Positions 25,601 to 33,399 are shown, counted from the stretch's first letter. The stretch: 64,000 nucleotides of DNA from Aradus depressus (GCA_963662175.1 OY759216.1:37837087-37901086), one strand, 5' to 3'. Translations and numbers: made by a program. Notes: generated from the letters alone by a model not told the origin.

Positions 25601-28600
25601 TTTAATAAAAAACTGTGAATCGTTTTCAATTGAAAATTACTTGAATATATGAAGGGAATATTGGCATTGCAATAGAATCTATTTAATTGCTAGAAAAGTG
25701 CACAAGAAATGGAGAGTACACATAAACCAGAAACATTGTATATTAAACCGTTATTTTTTGTTTATTCATACTCATTGACTATAAATACTGTAAAATTAAC
25801 GTACGTTTATCATTTCCTTCAACCATAAACAGAGCTATATTAGAAATAATTTGACATTGCAAGTTTCAACAAGATACTTAACACTCTAGTTCATCTCTAA
25901 GAAGGGGAATGCTGACGCTAATTTCAGAGATATTATCATCCTTTATGCAGCCTCTCGTCCATGCCGGCCACAGAATAACATAATGTAACTGCCGGCCTTG
26001 TAATAGACTAAAAACAGCTAATGGCCGCAGGGTCAGACTTAATTGCTATGTTCATCATCAGATGAAAGTTGTTTTTCTGGAGATTATGTCTGTTTGAGTC
26101 TAATCATCATCTTCATATTCTTGGAGTTTCATTATGTCTGATAAAATAAAAATAAAAGATTTAACAAAATGTACATTCAAACAATCAGAATGTACATGTT
26201 TCCAAAAATAAATATTGGACGCTATTCTCATAGGATCACGGATTATTCTTGATATGTAAGTAAATATAACAGAAAAATAAGAGAAAACCCCCTTCATTTT
26301 CTTCCACTGAGCTACCGGCACCCTCGTTAAGTGCTAGTTTATTTATGTATTCTGTTACCCCTACTTACAAGTTGTGATTTCAATTATGAATTTTTACTCA
26401 TCTAAGTTACGTTATAAAGTGATTTCTTTGTTTCCCTGCCAATGCCTTTATAATTATATTTATTTAAGGAAATATTAAACTTTTGTTTCTCTAATAGATG
26501 TTTTTTTTTTTTATGCTAAGCCCACCTTTGACATTTCAGCCATCCGGTGTCCTGCAGTCCAATACAGTAACGCCTTATACTTATCGTGGGACATGTTACC
26601 CTGGTCCAACGTAAAGCAGCGCAGAGCAGGTCGGAAGGTGTCCCCCGTCTTTTCCCCTTCGTTGTAGAATGGGCATATCGGAGAGTCGGCCACTCCTATC
26701 CTCTTCAAATGTTACTGGAGGCAGTCGTGTCCTGTGAGCATTCTGAAGTTCGCCACCGCCACCCTCCTAGAGCTCCGCTATCCGGTGTTTTTCCTCCCAA
26801 ACTCTTGCCAGTAACTACCTTCATCTGGTGTTCCCTCAATAGATTTTTGTAAACCTTATCAATCTGCTTATTTGCAGTATTCAGGTTGGTGGAGGTGGTT
26901 GGCTGTTCCATCTGGGATCCTTCTTCAGCCTCGTCGTTACCTGAGATCCATTGCAGTATTATGGTCTTCCCCTTTTCAAGGAGAGCACTGGTCCTACGCC
27001 TGTAAAACAGCACATTCAGCGAAGTGTGCTGGTCAGCTTCCGGTTTAGTGAGGGACTTGATTGCGGCCTGCGAGTCAATCAGGAGAGCAAACTTCTCCTT
27101 TGGGTTATCCTTGATATATTCGAGAGCTAGCAATATTGCTGAATCCTCTCCATCAAAATGATTCGCCCCCGTGCCTATTGCACGGCTTACTGGTAGTTTC
27201 TGGAGTATACCCCTGCGCCGGCATTTCTAATGGCCGAATCAGCTGAGCCATCTGTGTAGATATGTACCTACTTCTCAATGGGATACCGTTCTTCTCCCGT
27301 AGCCATGGCAGCAGCTCTAAGTTCGTGCGGTAACGTCATTTCCTAATCAATGTTTAACTATTTTCGTATTAGGGTTCTTCGTTCATGTAGTATATCATCT
27401 TACCTGTACCGCATATCATCAAATGTTAGAGCCACAGAATAACTTAATTAGAAAGATCCTCCCTAAAAATTAAAAGGGTGCTTACACATGGATTTATTCA
27501 TGACCATTACTTCTAATAGCACTAATGCAAAAAGCTTCAGTTTATGCACTTAGTACTTAGTTGATTAAGAATTTTTAGAATATCCCCTCATCTTCAATCT
27601 CAGTCTGCTTATCTTTTTCAATTCATTTAACTTACTTTACTTCAAGCATGTTAATGTTTCTTTTACAGTTTTTATTTTATTTTATTATTTTTTTCAAACT
27701 AATTGTTTGCAGTTTATTTTTCATGTGTGGTTTATCATTCCAGACGGAGTTCGTGGGATCGCTGTTCCACTTCACGAGTTGCTTCAACTCGCTCCTCCTG
27801 GGAGACACCGAGCTGGGTCTCTTCTCCGGCATAGTTCTTCTGTCCAGTGACCGGCCTGGGGTCACAGACATCAAGGCAGTCGAGCACCATCGAGATAAAC
27901 TTGTCGAAGCACTCAAACTACAGGTCCTTTTTCTAGCTTTCATTTATTTTACTAATTCTTCTAAAACTCTACCGATGATATATTTGAAGTTGGCGGAATC
28001 GAAGATGTGAGACGGATCTAAGGAAGGGATGTGCGTGTGGCTATTTACCAGTCACCTCAAAGTGTACCAACTCCACAAGTTTAGCTTATGGCCCTACAGT
28101 TATCGATTTTTTATGTAAATTTTGGGGATCTTAAAGGTAGTAATCAAGCAAACGCGCAAAAAAATGGATTTAAAATTGACATTTTAGGACGGTTTCCGGC
28201 ATATATCTCGCAAACGGAGCTATTTTCGAAAAAAAATATTTCCTATAAAATGTGCCTCTTAGTTTTCTCTACAACGTTTGTTTTAAAAGATCTTGATTAG
28301 GTCACAAATATAAGCAGTGACTTGTAAAACGTATTTAGGCCCCAAAGTTAAGTTGTTTCAATTTTCGTCCAGCTTCTGCCGAAGCTCAAACTAATCATAG
28401 AAATAAAATATGTTGTCTTCCCACTGTTTTATTTTTGACCAGAACCGGGTTTCAATACAAGAGCGTCATCATCAGTGGTACATCTATGATAGAATAAATA
28501 TAATATACAAATAATGAAAAGTACATAGTAACAAAATAAAAACTTACTTACCCCATCAACACAACGTAGCGGTTAAAAGCCAACTGGCATAGCTTAAAGG

Positions 28601-29482
28601 GGTGGGGATAGCAAGTTACATACAAAAACATTCATTCAAATATACATAATAACTATAAAAACAAATCTCTACATAATAGTTAAATAAATGTCTCTGCAAT
28701 AGTGTAAAATTCACCATACAGCCAAAGGAATTTTTTTTCATAAAATATAATAAATACAATTTTTAAAAAAAATATTATCACAGAGTTAAAAAATAAAATA
28801 CACATAATGAATAGCTATATAACAACCAGCCAAAAAAAAAAAAAGTTTCATAATATATCTGCTACAGGATAGCTACTTCCCTTAGTATGCCAGTTACCTA
28901 ACCGCTACGCTGTGTAGGTGGTTTAAGTAAGTTTTTATTGTGTTACTCTGTACCCTGATGCTTTAAGATTTATACTTTTCATTATTTGTATATTATATTT
29001 ATACTATTATAGATGTACCACTGAGGATGACACTGTTGCGTTGCAATCCGGTTCTGGTCAAAAATATAACAGTAGGATTCTCTCTTTTATTTCTATGAGA
29101 AATCTCATCCCATATCTTACTATCGCATATAATCAGAACTAAGTTAGCATATGTGACTTTTTAGTTTCGAATTTCAAGTCCATAGATCCTTGCTATGGGA
29201 TGTATTATCAGTCCTACAAGCAATAAATAAATTTGCATTTTATATATGTTTATACTTTTTATTCAAATAATATATATTTCTGTGTATTGTGTGCAGATGA
29301 GCCGGAGTGGTGGAGGCGTGGAAGCAAGCTCCGTCATGTCCAAACTGCCCGAGCTGAAGGCGCTCGGTGCCAAGCACGCCCTCATGTTGGACTGGTTCAG
29401 GCTCAACTGGGACAAACTAAGGCTTCCTCCACTCTTTGCCGAAATTTTCGACATTCCAAAGTGTGAAGAGGATCTACAGTGA
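5266..29482 (+). CDS. Eip78C: Nuclear receptor E78 (Eip78C, NR1E), seven exons, 5' incomplete
   Basis: Ligand-type nuclear receptor acting as a nuclear transcription factor in the ecdysone response; E78 is known as an early-late ecdysone gene related to E75 and vertebrate REV-ERB. Exons 5266-5390, 20975-21116, 21959-22170, 23793-23937, 24973-25130, 27744-27923 and 29297-29482 join in one frame to 381 residues plus stop; every junction has AG/GT borders and matching phases. Two C4 zinc fingers lie at about residues 20-86: finger 1 CKVC...CEGC, P-box CEGCKGFFRRS, D-box CLRDGKC, then CQYCRFKKC. The T-box region [13 protein letters not shown] follows. The ligand-binding domain runs from about residue 165 to 381 and has the signature [14 protein letters not shown] and a terminal AF-2 helix [11 protein letters not shown]. 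The first visible exon opens in mid-codon, so at least one upstream coding exon is missing, probably outside the window. E75 was considered, but the [18 protein letters not shown] stretch is E78-type. Confidence 0.95.
5625..5870. mobile_element. Two tRNA-like SINE heads facing each other
   Basis: At 5628-5700 (+) there is an A-box-like TAGCTCGAGAGGTAGC and a B box GGTTCGAAACTC. At 5805-5870 the reverse complement of the same head appears (GGGTTTCGAACCCCG ... CTACCTCTGA). Both resemble the SINE-A head at 32653. They are separated by about 110 bp of unrelated sequence and form an inverted pair. Confidence 0.55.
6465..7205 (+). mobile_element. LINE fragment with decayed RNase H domain
   Basis: The plus strand encodes pieces of RNase [11 protein letters not shown] at about 6475, then [20 protein letters not shown] at about 6629-6688. 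The downstream tail includes [19 protein letters not shown] (6790-6850) and [18 protein letters not shown] at about 7009. Frame changes and stops between the pieces show a dead copy of an RNase H-bearing non-LTR retrotransposon (I/R1/LOA type). Confidence 0.8.
8381..8530 (-). mobile_element. Penelope-like element terminal repeat
   Basis: The reverse complement reads ...CCACTGATGATGATGACGCTGTTGCGTTGAAAACC..., continuing into GGTTCTGGTTAG and CAGTGAGAAGACAACGTC. The same motif recurs at 13080-13305, 15290-15390, 28397-28515 and 28960-29095. It includes a hammerhead-ribozyme-like core (CTGATGA...GAAA), as known for Penelope-like element ends. The GIY-YIG remnant at 9330-9845 is in the same orientation. 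Confidence 0.6.
8570..9285 (+). mobile_element. CR1/L2-like LINE 3' fragment inserted in Penelope-like debris
   Basis: A 120-codon frame (8572-8934) encodes [20 protein letters not shown], followed by [20 protein letters not shown] and FKSLL. This is the standard C-terminus of CR1/L2/Jockey-type reverse transcriptase proteins. About 340 bp of T-rich 3' sequence follows. The flanks (8381-8530 and 9290-9845) both look Penelope-like, so this LINE probably landed in an older element. Confidence 0.75.
9290..9845 (-). pseudogene. Penelope-like GIY-YIG endonuclease remnant
   Basis: On the minus strand near 9620-9560 one frame reads [20 protein letters not shown], the Cys-x2-Cys plus GIY-YIG signature that ends Penelope-like retroelement proteins. 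The long open frame over 9335-9844 is mostly a different frame, and the true frame is broken by shifts and stops further on (region corresponding to [13 protein letters not shown]). This is a dead copy of the element's C-terminal endonuclease. Confidence 0.75.
10511..10690 (-). CDS. Small lysine-rich ORF, possible transposon gene start
   Basis: A 59-codon frame from ATG at 10690 to TAA at 10511 encodes a highly charged peptide: [20 protein letters not shown], then [20 protein letters not shown] and a Thr-rich end. The [15 protein letters not shown] segment resembles basic helices at the N-terminus of several insect transposon proteins (Helitron- or piggyBac-associated, from memory). The region 10690-10980 upstream is GC-richer than its surroundings. 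I do not recognise a family with confidence; it may be a first exon or a relic. Confidence 0.35.
   Translation of the reverse strand: MRGIRKRKSEESSHQKEFEKPKKSSAEQMQELRQHRKENEKTAQRRFHGKSTAWTLTTP
11450..11535 (-). mobile_element. tRNA-like SINE head
   Basis: On the minus strand a GGCAAAGTGGGAGAGTGGGT A-box-like start and GGGTTCGAATCCCG B box are spaced as in a tRNA. The acceptor stem does not pair, and nearby sequence is repeat-like. I call it a tRNA-derived SINE head rather than a functional tRNA. Confidence 0.5.
11925..12100. repeat. Interspersed repeat E, copy 1
   Basis: About 170 bp here, from TTTTACACCTAGGGATCTAAGC to CTGAGAATGCTCCCGTGG, match 47605-47780 with roughly 85% identity by eye, including AACCAAGTCCTTCATGAAGT and CAGTCTCCCAGTTTC. 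There is no coding content. The element class is unknown. Confidence 0.6.
12785..13010 (+). mobile_element. LINE C-terminal fragment
   Basis: The frame 12792-13001 encodes [20 protein letters not shown], then [24 protein letters not shown]. This corresponds to the tail motif (gain-of-zinc region 'LTGH..R+HL..MG...D..CR.C...EET..H.L') of RNase H-bearing insect LINEs. The expected cysteines are mostly lost, so it is a decayed copy. Confidence 0.6.
13080..13305. repeat. Penelope-like terminal repeats in inverted head-to-head pair
   Basis: The left half reads ATAGAAATAAAAGACGTCTTCC...GCGTCATCATCAGTGGCAC. The right half is its reverse complement with changes (GTGCCGCTAATGATGACAC...AACCGGTTCTAGTT...GTGGGAAGACAATGAC). 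A CGTACCGTGTGGAG / TGTACGGGTG inner arm lies between them. Both halves belong to the repeat at 8381-8530, so this is a compact fold-back derivative. Confidence 0.6.
13460..13690 (-). mobile_element. LINE C-terminal fragment
   Basis: The minus strand at about 13665-13590 encodes [19 protein letters not shown] and then a stop, the 'E-H-V-x-x-E-C-P-R-Y' tail of RNase H-bearing LINEs (R1/LOA type) with the cysteine changed to tyrosine. It continues as decayed sequence to about 13460. Confidence 0.6.
14535..14822 (-). mobile_element. SINE-A copy
   Basis: The reverse complement of the 32653-32985 SINE: it begins GTGACTCATGCCCGGGCTTTAAC, continues through AGTCCTAAAT and TCTTTAACGAGTACC, and ends with the tRNA-like head (GGGTTTCGAACTCCCG B box; CTACCTCTGAGCTACCG A box). 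Confidence 0.7.
15090..15390 (+). mobile_element. Penelope-like terminal repeat with inserted hairpin
   Basis: 15090-15185 matches the sequence next to other Penelope-like ends (GCTATCCCCACCCCTTTGAGCTGACAG), and 15295-15385 carries the conserved end GCTGATGATGACGCTGTTAC...CCGGTTCTGATC. Between them a short inverted repeat, ATGGAAAGATAACCAGTAAAATC (15208-15230) and its exact complement at about 15247-15269, makes a hairpin with a 16-base loop. Confidence 0.6.
18112..18311. other. Assembly gap
   Basis: 200 consecutive N. Apparent frames across it are artefacts. Its round length suggests a placeholder of unknown true size. Confidence 0.99.
18590..19192 (+). mobile_element. Jockey-like LINE, 5'-truncated
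   Basis: The plus strand encodes [20 protein letters not shown] (after one shift), then [40 protein letters not shown] and [17 protein letters not shown]: the thumb and C-terminus of a Jockey-clade reverse transcriptase. An in-frame TGA near 18670 disables it. The 3' UTR ends in AATAAACTAATAAAGGTG and a poly(A) tail at about 19185-19198, so the 3' end is intact. Confidence 0.85.
19210..19720. repeat. Interspersed repeat D copy with (CA)n
   Basis: This family is built of diverged blocks: 'GATTTTCAGCCAAATCGACCAAAGGGAAGG', 'TCGATACATTCATT..ATCGG..GTTA' and 'ATAGGTGTCGTCCTTATGGGGTT', on either strand. Other copies are at 20205-20700, 24640-24850, 37624-38150, 39800-40835, 60545-61190 and 63780-64000. 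A perfect (CA)n run lies at about 19577-19604. It has no coding capacity and an unknown class. Confidence 0.6.
20205..20680. repeat. Interspersed repeat D copy
   Basis: Blocks GTTTTGACTATTTTTGCGATGATGTC..., CAACTCCCGATAGTATG, CCCCATAAGGACGACAC and AATTGACCGAAGGGAAGAG are shared with the other D copies. It ends TGGGGAAGTACAATGCCGGTG, the recurring family terminus. Confidence 0.55.
20681..20826. repeat. Tandem repeat, about 34 bp x 4
   Basis: The unit 'AAAATTTTCTAACAATGATATTG + A run' starts at about 20691, 20725, 20759 and 20794. Copies are nearly identical, differing mainly in A-run length. It lies about 150 bp upstream of the zinc-finger-2 exon. Confidence 0.85.
20975..21116 (+). CDS. Eip78C: E78 exon with zinc finger 2
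   Basis: The acceptor is TTGTTTTAG and the donor GGGACT|GTAAGT. The exon encodes [19 protein letters not shown] and continues through [17 protein letters not shown], completing the DNA-binding domain with C-x5-C-x9-C-x2-C spacing. It ends one base into a Ser codon that the next exon finishes. Confidence 0.95.
21959..22170 (+). CDS. Eip78C: E78 exon: T-box, hinge and start of ligand-binding region
   Basis: The acceptor is TTTTACTCAG and the donor CCT|GTAAGT. The first two bases complete Ser, followed by [14 protein letters not shown], the carboxy-terminal extension of the DNA-binding domain. A Ser/Thr-rich hinge follows, then helix-1-like residues around [14 protein letters not shown]. The 212 bp are 2 + 70 codons, fitting the neighbouring exons. 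Confidence 0.93.
22171..23792 (+). other. E78 intron; RTE-like 3' tail repeat at 23220-23470
   Basis: Bounded by GTAAGT and TAG. At 23220-23470 it holds a repeat ending GGTTCAGCCGTCTTGGAGCTACGATACC, ACAGACAGACACAC and TTTTGCGTCGGGGGTTAAAAA, a common 3' end of insect RTE/CR1-type non-LTR elements and their SINEs. The remainder shows nothing recognisable apart from a short repeated hinge-like coding echo just after the exon (22200-22290). Confidence 0.6.
23793..23937 (+). CDS. Eip78C: E78 exon: ligand-binding domain, helix 3 region
   Basis: The acceptor is TTTTGGTAG, a weak polypyrimidine tract; the donor is CCTG|GTAAGT. The encoded segment contains [20 protein letters not shown] and ends EFAKRVPG, the conserved helix 3 entry to the receptor signature. 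It ends in phase 1, and the final Gly codon is completed by the next exon. Confidence 0.92.
24094..24267. repeat. Near-perfect fold-back MITE in E78 intron
   Basis: About 83 bp arms are almost exact reverse complements: TATATATTAGGGTGGTCCTT ... GGCTGAATTTCAG on the left and CTGAAATT-type arm ... AAGGACCACCCTAATATATA on the right, with almost no loop. Arms begin AGGGTGGTCC beside TA/AT flanks, as in Tc1/mariner-type MITEs. It lies between two ligand-binding-domain exons. Confidence 0.85.
24640..24850. repeat. Interspersed repeat D copy
   Basis: CACGATAACTCCCAATAAAATTAATGTATCGATAC..., CACCTATTGATTCTTATTCAAATCGGCCAAAGGGAAGG and 'CAAATGGACCGAAACGAAATTTTATAT' match the D family. It ends about 100 bp before the ligand-binding signature exon. 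Confidence 0.55.
24973..25130 (+). CDS. Eip78C: E78 exon: ligand-binding domain signature, helices 4-6
   Basis: The acceptor is CTGATTTCAG and the donor GAT|GTAAGT. It encodes [19 protein letters not shown], the nuclear-receptor signature between helices 3 and 5, followed by LWLSHVSRL and the beta-turn region [13 protein letters not shown]. The 158 bp are 2 + 52 codons, in phase on both sides. Confidence 0.95.
25131..27743 (+). other. E78 intron; unique 5' part and LINE 3' part
   Basis: 25131-26510 is AT-rich and largely unique, with no frame I can support. 26511-27345 is a minus-strand LINE fragment described separately. 27350-27740 is AT-rich with a good polypyrimidine run into the acceptor at 27742-27743. 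Confidence 0.7.
26511..27345 (-). mobile_element. LINE fragment with RNase H domain, antisense to E78
   Basis: The minus strand encodes an RNase H segment ([20 protein letters not shown], then [10 protein letters not shown] near 26960-26930) and, further on, [20 protein letters not shown]. This is the zinc-knuckle-like tail of an RNase H-bearing non-LTR retrotransposon. The catalytic HSGI-type motif is degraded ([11 protein letters not shown]), and frame breaks separate the parts. Confidence 0.8.
27744..27923 (+). CDS. Eip78C: E78 exon: ligand-binding domain, helices 7-10 region
   Basis: The acceptor is TTATCATTCCAG. The donor CTACAG|GTCCTT is weak beyond GT. The 60 codons include [19 protein letters not shown] and a dimer-helix segment ending [13 protein letters not shown]. 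If the weak donor is skipped, translation would run on about 28 codons in the intron ([13 protein letters not shown]...) to a stop at 28008-28010. That product would lack helix 12. Confidence 0.92.
28397..29095. mobile_element. Penelope-like termini in inverted arrangement
   Basis: 28397-28580 carries the terminal repeat on minus (CCAGAACCGGGTTTCAATAC..., GCGTCATCATCAGTGG) and then CACAACGTAGCGGTTA. 28895-29095 carries TAACCGCTACGCTGTG and the same terminal repeat on plus (ACCACTGAGGATGACACTG, CCGGTTCTGGTC). The intervening 300 bp match sequence near 9290-9320 (ATATATCTCCTATAGGA-type). The whole is a fold-back derivative of a Penelope-like element, 200 bp before the last E78 exon. Confidence 0.6.
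29297..29482 (+). CDS. Eip78C: E78 last coding exon with AF-2 helix and stop
   Basis: The acceptor is TTGTGTGCAG. It encodes 61 residues: a serine/glycine-rich loop starting MSRSGGG, then helix 10/11 [16 protein letters not shown] and [11 protein letters not shown], and the C-terminal activation helix [11 protein letters not shown], ending KCEEDLQ and TGA. The short tail after helix 12 is typical of E78 as I recall it. The exon starts with ATG only by chance; the frame continues directly from the previous exon. Confidence 0.95.
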   Translation: MSRSGGGVEASSVMSKLPELKALGAKHALMLDWFRLNWDKLRLPPLFAEIFDIPKCEEDLQ

Positions 29483-29875
29483 ATTCAGGGTAACCATTAT
29501 ATTTTTATTGTCGAGTTCTGCAGATCCTGGGATTTCGAAAGAAAGCTCATTGGAAATTACTCTTTCTAGAAGTATCATGAATGTTGACTCAAATTTTCTC
29601 CAAGGACGTTCCACGCTTATTGACTTCCAATCCTCCAATGGACCTAGTTGTTAAATTGTAACTCATTTTAAATGTCTTTTGTCCGAAACATTTGTTGTTA
29701 CCTTTCATTGTTTCAAAATGGAATACCGATGTTTTAAAAGTCTCCCCCTCACTCAATCAAATTTATAAACAAAATGAACTAAAAGATCTGGAATTATAAG
29801 CTTTCAAATTACATATTCCATGAAACCATTAGAATATTTGCACAGAAATACCTTATTATAATTATATTAATAATT
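29483..29875 (+). other. E78 3' UTR, extent unknown
   Basis: The sequence after the E78 stop is unique and AT-rich and carries no open frame of note. I found no convincing polyadenylation site before the LINE that begins at about 29875. Unique AT-rich sequence with several AATAAA motifs (for example near 34258-34270) continues to about 35000. The transcript may therefore end either close by or several kilobases downstream. Confidence 0.4.
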
Positions 29876-30440
29876 TTTTTTTTTTTATGCCGTAAGACTA
29901 ATTGTAGTCCTATAAAGCCGGAGCGAGTATGTAGTAGTCTATTGATCTTATTACAATTCTATTTTTGATTTGGTAATAAATTTAATGAGTTTGTTAATGT
30001 TTTCTATGTTATTAATGTTAGCTATTGTTTGAAGAAATGCGTTTTCGTTGGATAGTAGTGTCTCATGTTGTCTCTGGTTGTCGTATTTTTTGCAGTTAGT
30101 GAAAATGTGGATTACGTCCTCAGTCTCATTGCAGTGTTCACAGCTGGGGGATGGTTTTATTTTGATTAGATGTAAGTATTTGTTTGTTCTGGCATGTCCG
30201 GTCCTCAGTCCTGTCAAGTATATGATTTGTTTAGTCGTCAGTGTCTTCCTGTGTGTGTGGAACCATGGCTTTGTCGTTATTGTCTTCTGTACTCTGTAGT
30301 GGTATTGTCCTTTGGTTTGGGATATGTCAGTATAGTTGGTTTGCCATTCCGTGAGTGTCTGGTGTTGTAGGATGGAAATTATTCTTGGTGCACTTTTGAG
30401 TGTGACTTGCTCATCTATAAAAATATATTTTTCATGAAAC
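29875..30440 (-). mobile_element. LINE C-terminal fragment, 3' end intact
   Basis: A minus-strand frame (29951-30217) encodes MTGLRTGHARTNKYLHLIKI and then CEHCNETEDVIHIFTNCKKY, the Cys-x2-Cys...His...Cys tail of non-LTR retrotransposons. A T run at 29873-29886 on the plus strand is its poly(A) tail. The upstream part (30220-30440) continues in other frames (RVQKTITTKPWF-type), showing decay. Confidence 0.8.
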
Positions 30441-32650
30441 TACTTATAACTATACTTTCTGGCAGGCTATGCCATTTTATAATAATTGCACACTTTTATG
30501 GGTATTATTTGATATGTATACATTATATTATATATGAGGTGTGTATCTGTTGACAGGAGCTGAGCTGCCTACAGTGCCACACGTCTCCACTCTCAGTCTG
30601 TTCCTCCCACTCACACAATCTCTTCTCTAATCTCTACATCCTTTCTTCTTGCTCAAAACTACGGCTCATGGCCCCTACTCTAGATACATATCATTATATT
30701 ATTATAGATCTACCAAGCTTTATCAACAAATTTTATGTTAACTCTTGCAATTTCGCAAAATCTTTAAACGAAAAAAAAAGTCTCGTCTATCTAATATGAC
30801 ATCCCTCGAAAATGATTCTTTGTACATATTATTGTAATTTTTTTTTTTTTAAATACAAGGAGCGAAAAATGTTATATTCTTTTGTTGTTATATACATATA
30901 TATACATATATAAATTTGATAAATATATTAGTTATATATTTTATTTTAATAATATATCCAGGATCACAATTATAAGGCTGACCAAATTCCTCCAAGACGG
31001 TACAAAATATGAATTATAATTAATTTGAAGAAGTAAGAATAAAAATATATTTTAAGCATTAATATATATATATAACGGACTCGCCTCCCTTTTAGAGTTG
31101 GGCAAATTTTTTTTTGCAATTAACAATTAAATTCAATTGTTAATCTTGAAAGTAGCAGTTAACAATTAATGAATTCAATTGTAAATATACTTTTGCAAAT
31201 TCAATTACTTTGTCGAATTACTAATCACAAAAACTGCAATTAATTCTAATTTTATTTCTCGAGAGCAACTCACAAATAACAGATTACATCAATAAAGAAG
31301 TACCAAAATACATGGACAAGTAGATAATAACAATTGTGAAAGTTTAAATATATATATATTTTTTTAAATCATCAAATTAAAAATAATTAAATGTCATAAA
31401 AGAATATAAACAATCAAACAATAACAACAAAAAATAAATTACAAATATAGTCAAATGAAAAAATTGTGTGTATATACTTATATCAATGACAGATTAAATC
31501 AATGAAAAAGTAACAGAATTCAAAGACAATTATCATAAACATTGTGGAAGTGGAAAAAAAAAAATTAATGCCAACTCTGCTCCCTAAAAACAAATCTGTC
31601 AAATTAAAAAAAAAAATCGATTTCCCGAACTTGAAGCAAAAAGTATGGTACTCTGTGAAAAACTGAAGTTACTTTCTCTAGGACTTAACCTGGTGAACAA
31701 AATTTGTTTTTGATAACATGTCTAGAATCCTTGAGAGTAATGAGCTTAAAAAAAATACCATGTCTTGCAACGTTTCGGAGGAATTAGGCCGAGTCATCAA
31801 ATTGGGAAAACCTGTATATTATATTTTAATTTTTAATCTTAATAGATGATTAATTAATGGTGACTTTAAGGGGTTCTTTTCTAAGCGAATGACCAACCGA
31901 TCCATATCAGGAAATTTTAAAAGTAATCTTATACATGTATCTAATCATATATAATGTGTTCAAAAGAAAATAAGATTAAAAAACTATTATTCTTTATTTT
32001 TTTCGACAAAGTATCTTTATAAAACATATTGACGTGAATGAAATTCCGTCGCCTGCTCACGTTTAGGTTGTGATTTTATCTAAAATGGAGAACCCGTCTG
32101 ATTAAATGTATCGAATCAATATACTGGGGAGTTTTAACGAGATAGGACCAGCTATTTCTTTGGTATCTGTAATGCATCTTCGAACTTTTTAAAATTTTAA
32201 AGTTAGTCTACTGTTTATTTCAGTACTGTTCGGAAAAAGTTCATATGAAAAGACGAAATTGGGGAAGAGGAAGACTGGTCGACATTTCGATCTAATCTCT
32301 AATCCAGGCAAATACGGAACGAGAGATTGGTCAATCAGTTGGGTAGTTAGCAGGCACCTCGAAGCGATATGTTGAGGGTTAGATCTGAAAATGTAGGTCT
32401 CATTTCAGCAATTTAACGCCACATATATCTTAAATCTCGTTACAAAAACAGGAAAAGTTCATACCGGAAGTTTTTCACCACCCACCCGTCAAACTACCTT
32501 TTGGAAGTCTGGTTGACTATCCCAACGGCAGAAACTTGGGAAGTCGAGACTTCATTGAAATGAAACTTCCAAATTGTATTGATCTAGAAACTCAGGGTTT
32601 CAAAACACAGGAATTTATGACCTTCCTATGAAACCTTTTCTTAACTGGGA
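30441..32650. other. No gene seen
   Basis: AT-rich sequence with (TA)n-like microsatellites (30890-30940, 31062-31075) and poorly organised AT repeats to 31610. A Penelope-like relic motif (GCAACGTTTCGGAGGAATT...GTCATCAAATTGGG) is seen at 31765-31810. Nothing codes convincingly. Confidence 0.5.
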
Positions 32651-32652
32651 GC

Positions 32653-32985
32653 AGAGGGCGCCGGTAGCTCAGTGGTATGCGTGCTTGACTTCTGAGCTCA
32701 AGGTCGTGGGTTCGTAGCCCGACCGAGGCTCTTAGTTTATTTTATCTGGGAGGTAAAATAAACTTAAGCACGCCGTCCTTCAGATGGGACGTTAAGCGAT
32801 GGTCCCGAGCCTGTACGATGTCAGGTACTCGTTAAAGACCCCTACCCTAGATGAATAAAAATTTAGGGTAGGCAAAATTTAGGACTCCCACAGTAGAGTC
32901 GGGCTCATGTCGCCCAGACTGACGAAAGATCACACTGGTAGTAGGCGATATGGCCTCGTAGTTAAAGCCCGGGCATGAGTCATAA
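32653..32985 (+). mobile_element. SINE-A, best full-length copy
   Basis: A tRNA-like head with A box TAGCTCAGTGGTATGCG and B box GGTTCGTAGCC is followed by GCCGTCCTTCAGATGGGACG, GTCCCGAGCCTGTACGATGT, CAGGTACTCGTTAAAGACCC, TAAATTTAGGACTCCC-type and GTAGGCGATATGG, ending AAGCCCGGGCATGAGTCATAA. At about 330 bp this is the reference for the family. Other copies: 1150-1278, 14535-14822, 33100-33395, 39120-39370, 43525-43800, 55335-55560 and 56250-56360. Confidence 0.8.
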
Positions 32986-33099
32986 AACCAACCAAACCTT
33001 AACTGGGAGGTAAAAAAAAACTTGAAAAAATACCGAAGAAAAAAGTCAAGAATGAACTTATTTCCTTAATTTCATACTACGAATGAGTTACAGAATTTT

Positions 33100-33395
33100 G
33101 AACGCTTTCGGTCGGTGTCACAGATGTAGCGTGATTGTCTATTGTGAGAAGGTCGTGGGTTCGACTCCACCCGGCACCCTCAACTTTCTTATTTGGGAGG
33201 TTAAAAGCAATCCGTCCTTCGGATGGGACATTCATTGGTCCCGAACCTGTACGATATCAGGTACTCGTTAAAGACCCCCTACTCTCGGTAAATAAACCTT
33301 GATTGGCAAAATTTAGGACTCCCATAAGTAGAGTCGGGCTCATTTCCACCAGTAGGAGATATGACCTTGTATCTAAAAGCCCGGGCATGAGACGT
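33100..33395 (+). mobile_element. SINE-A copy
   Basis: A second same-strand copy about 120 bp downstream of the first. The head is GGTCGGTGTCACAGATGTAGCG with B box GGTTCGACTCC. The body is shorter and lacks part of the GACGAAAGATC block. It ends GCCCGGGCATGAG. Confidence 0.75.
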
Positions 33396-33399
33396 AGTA

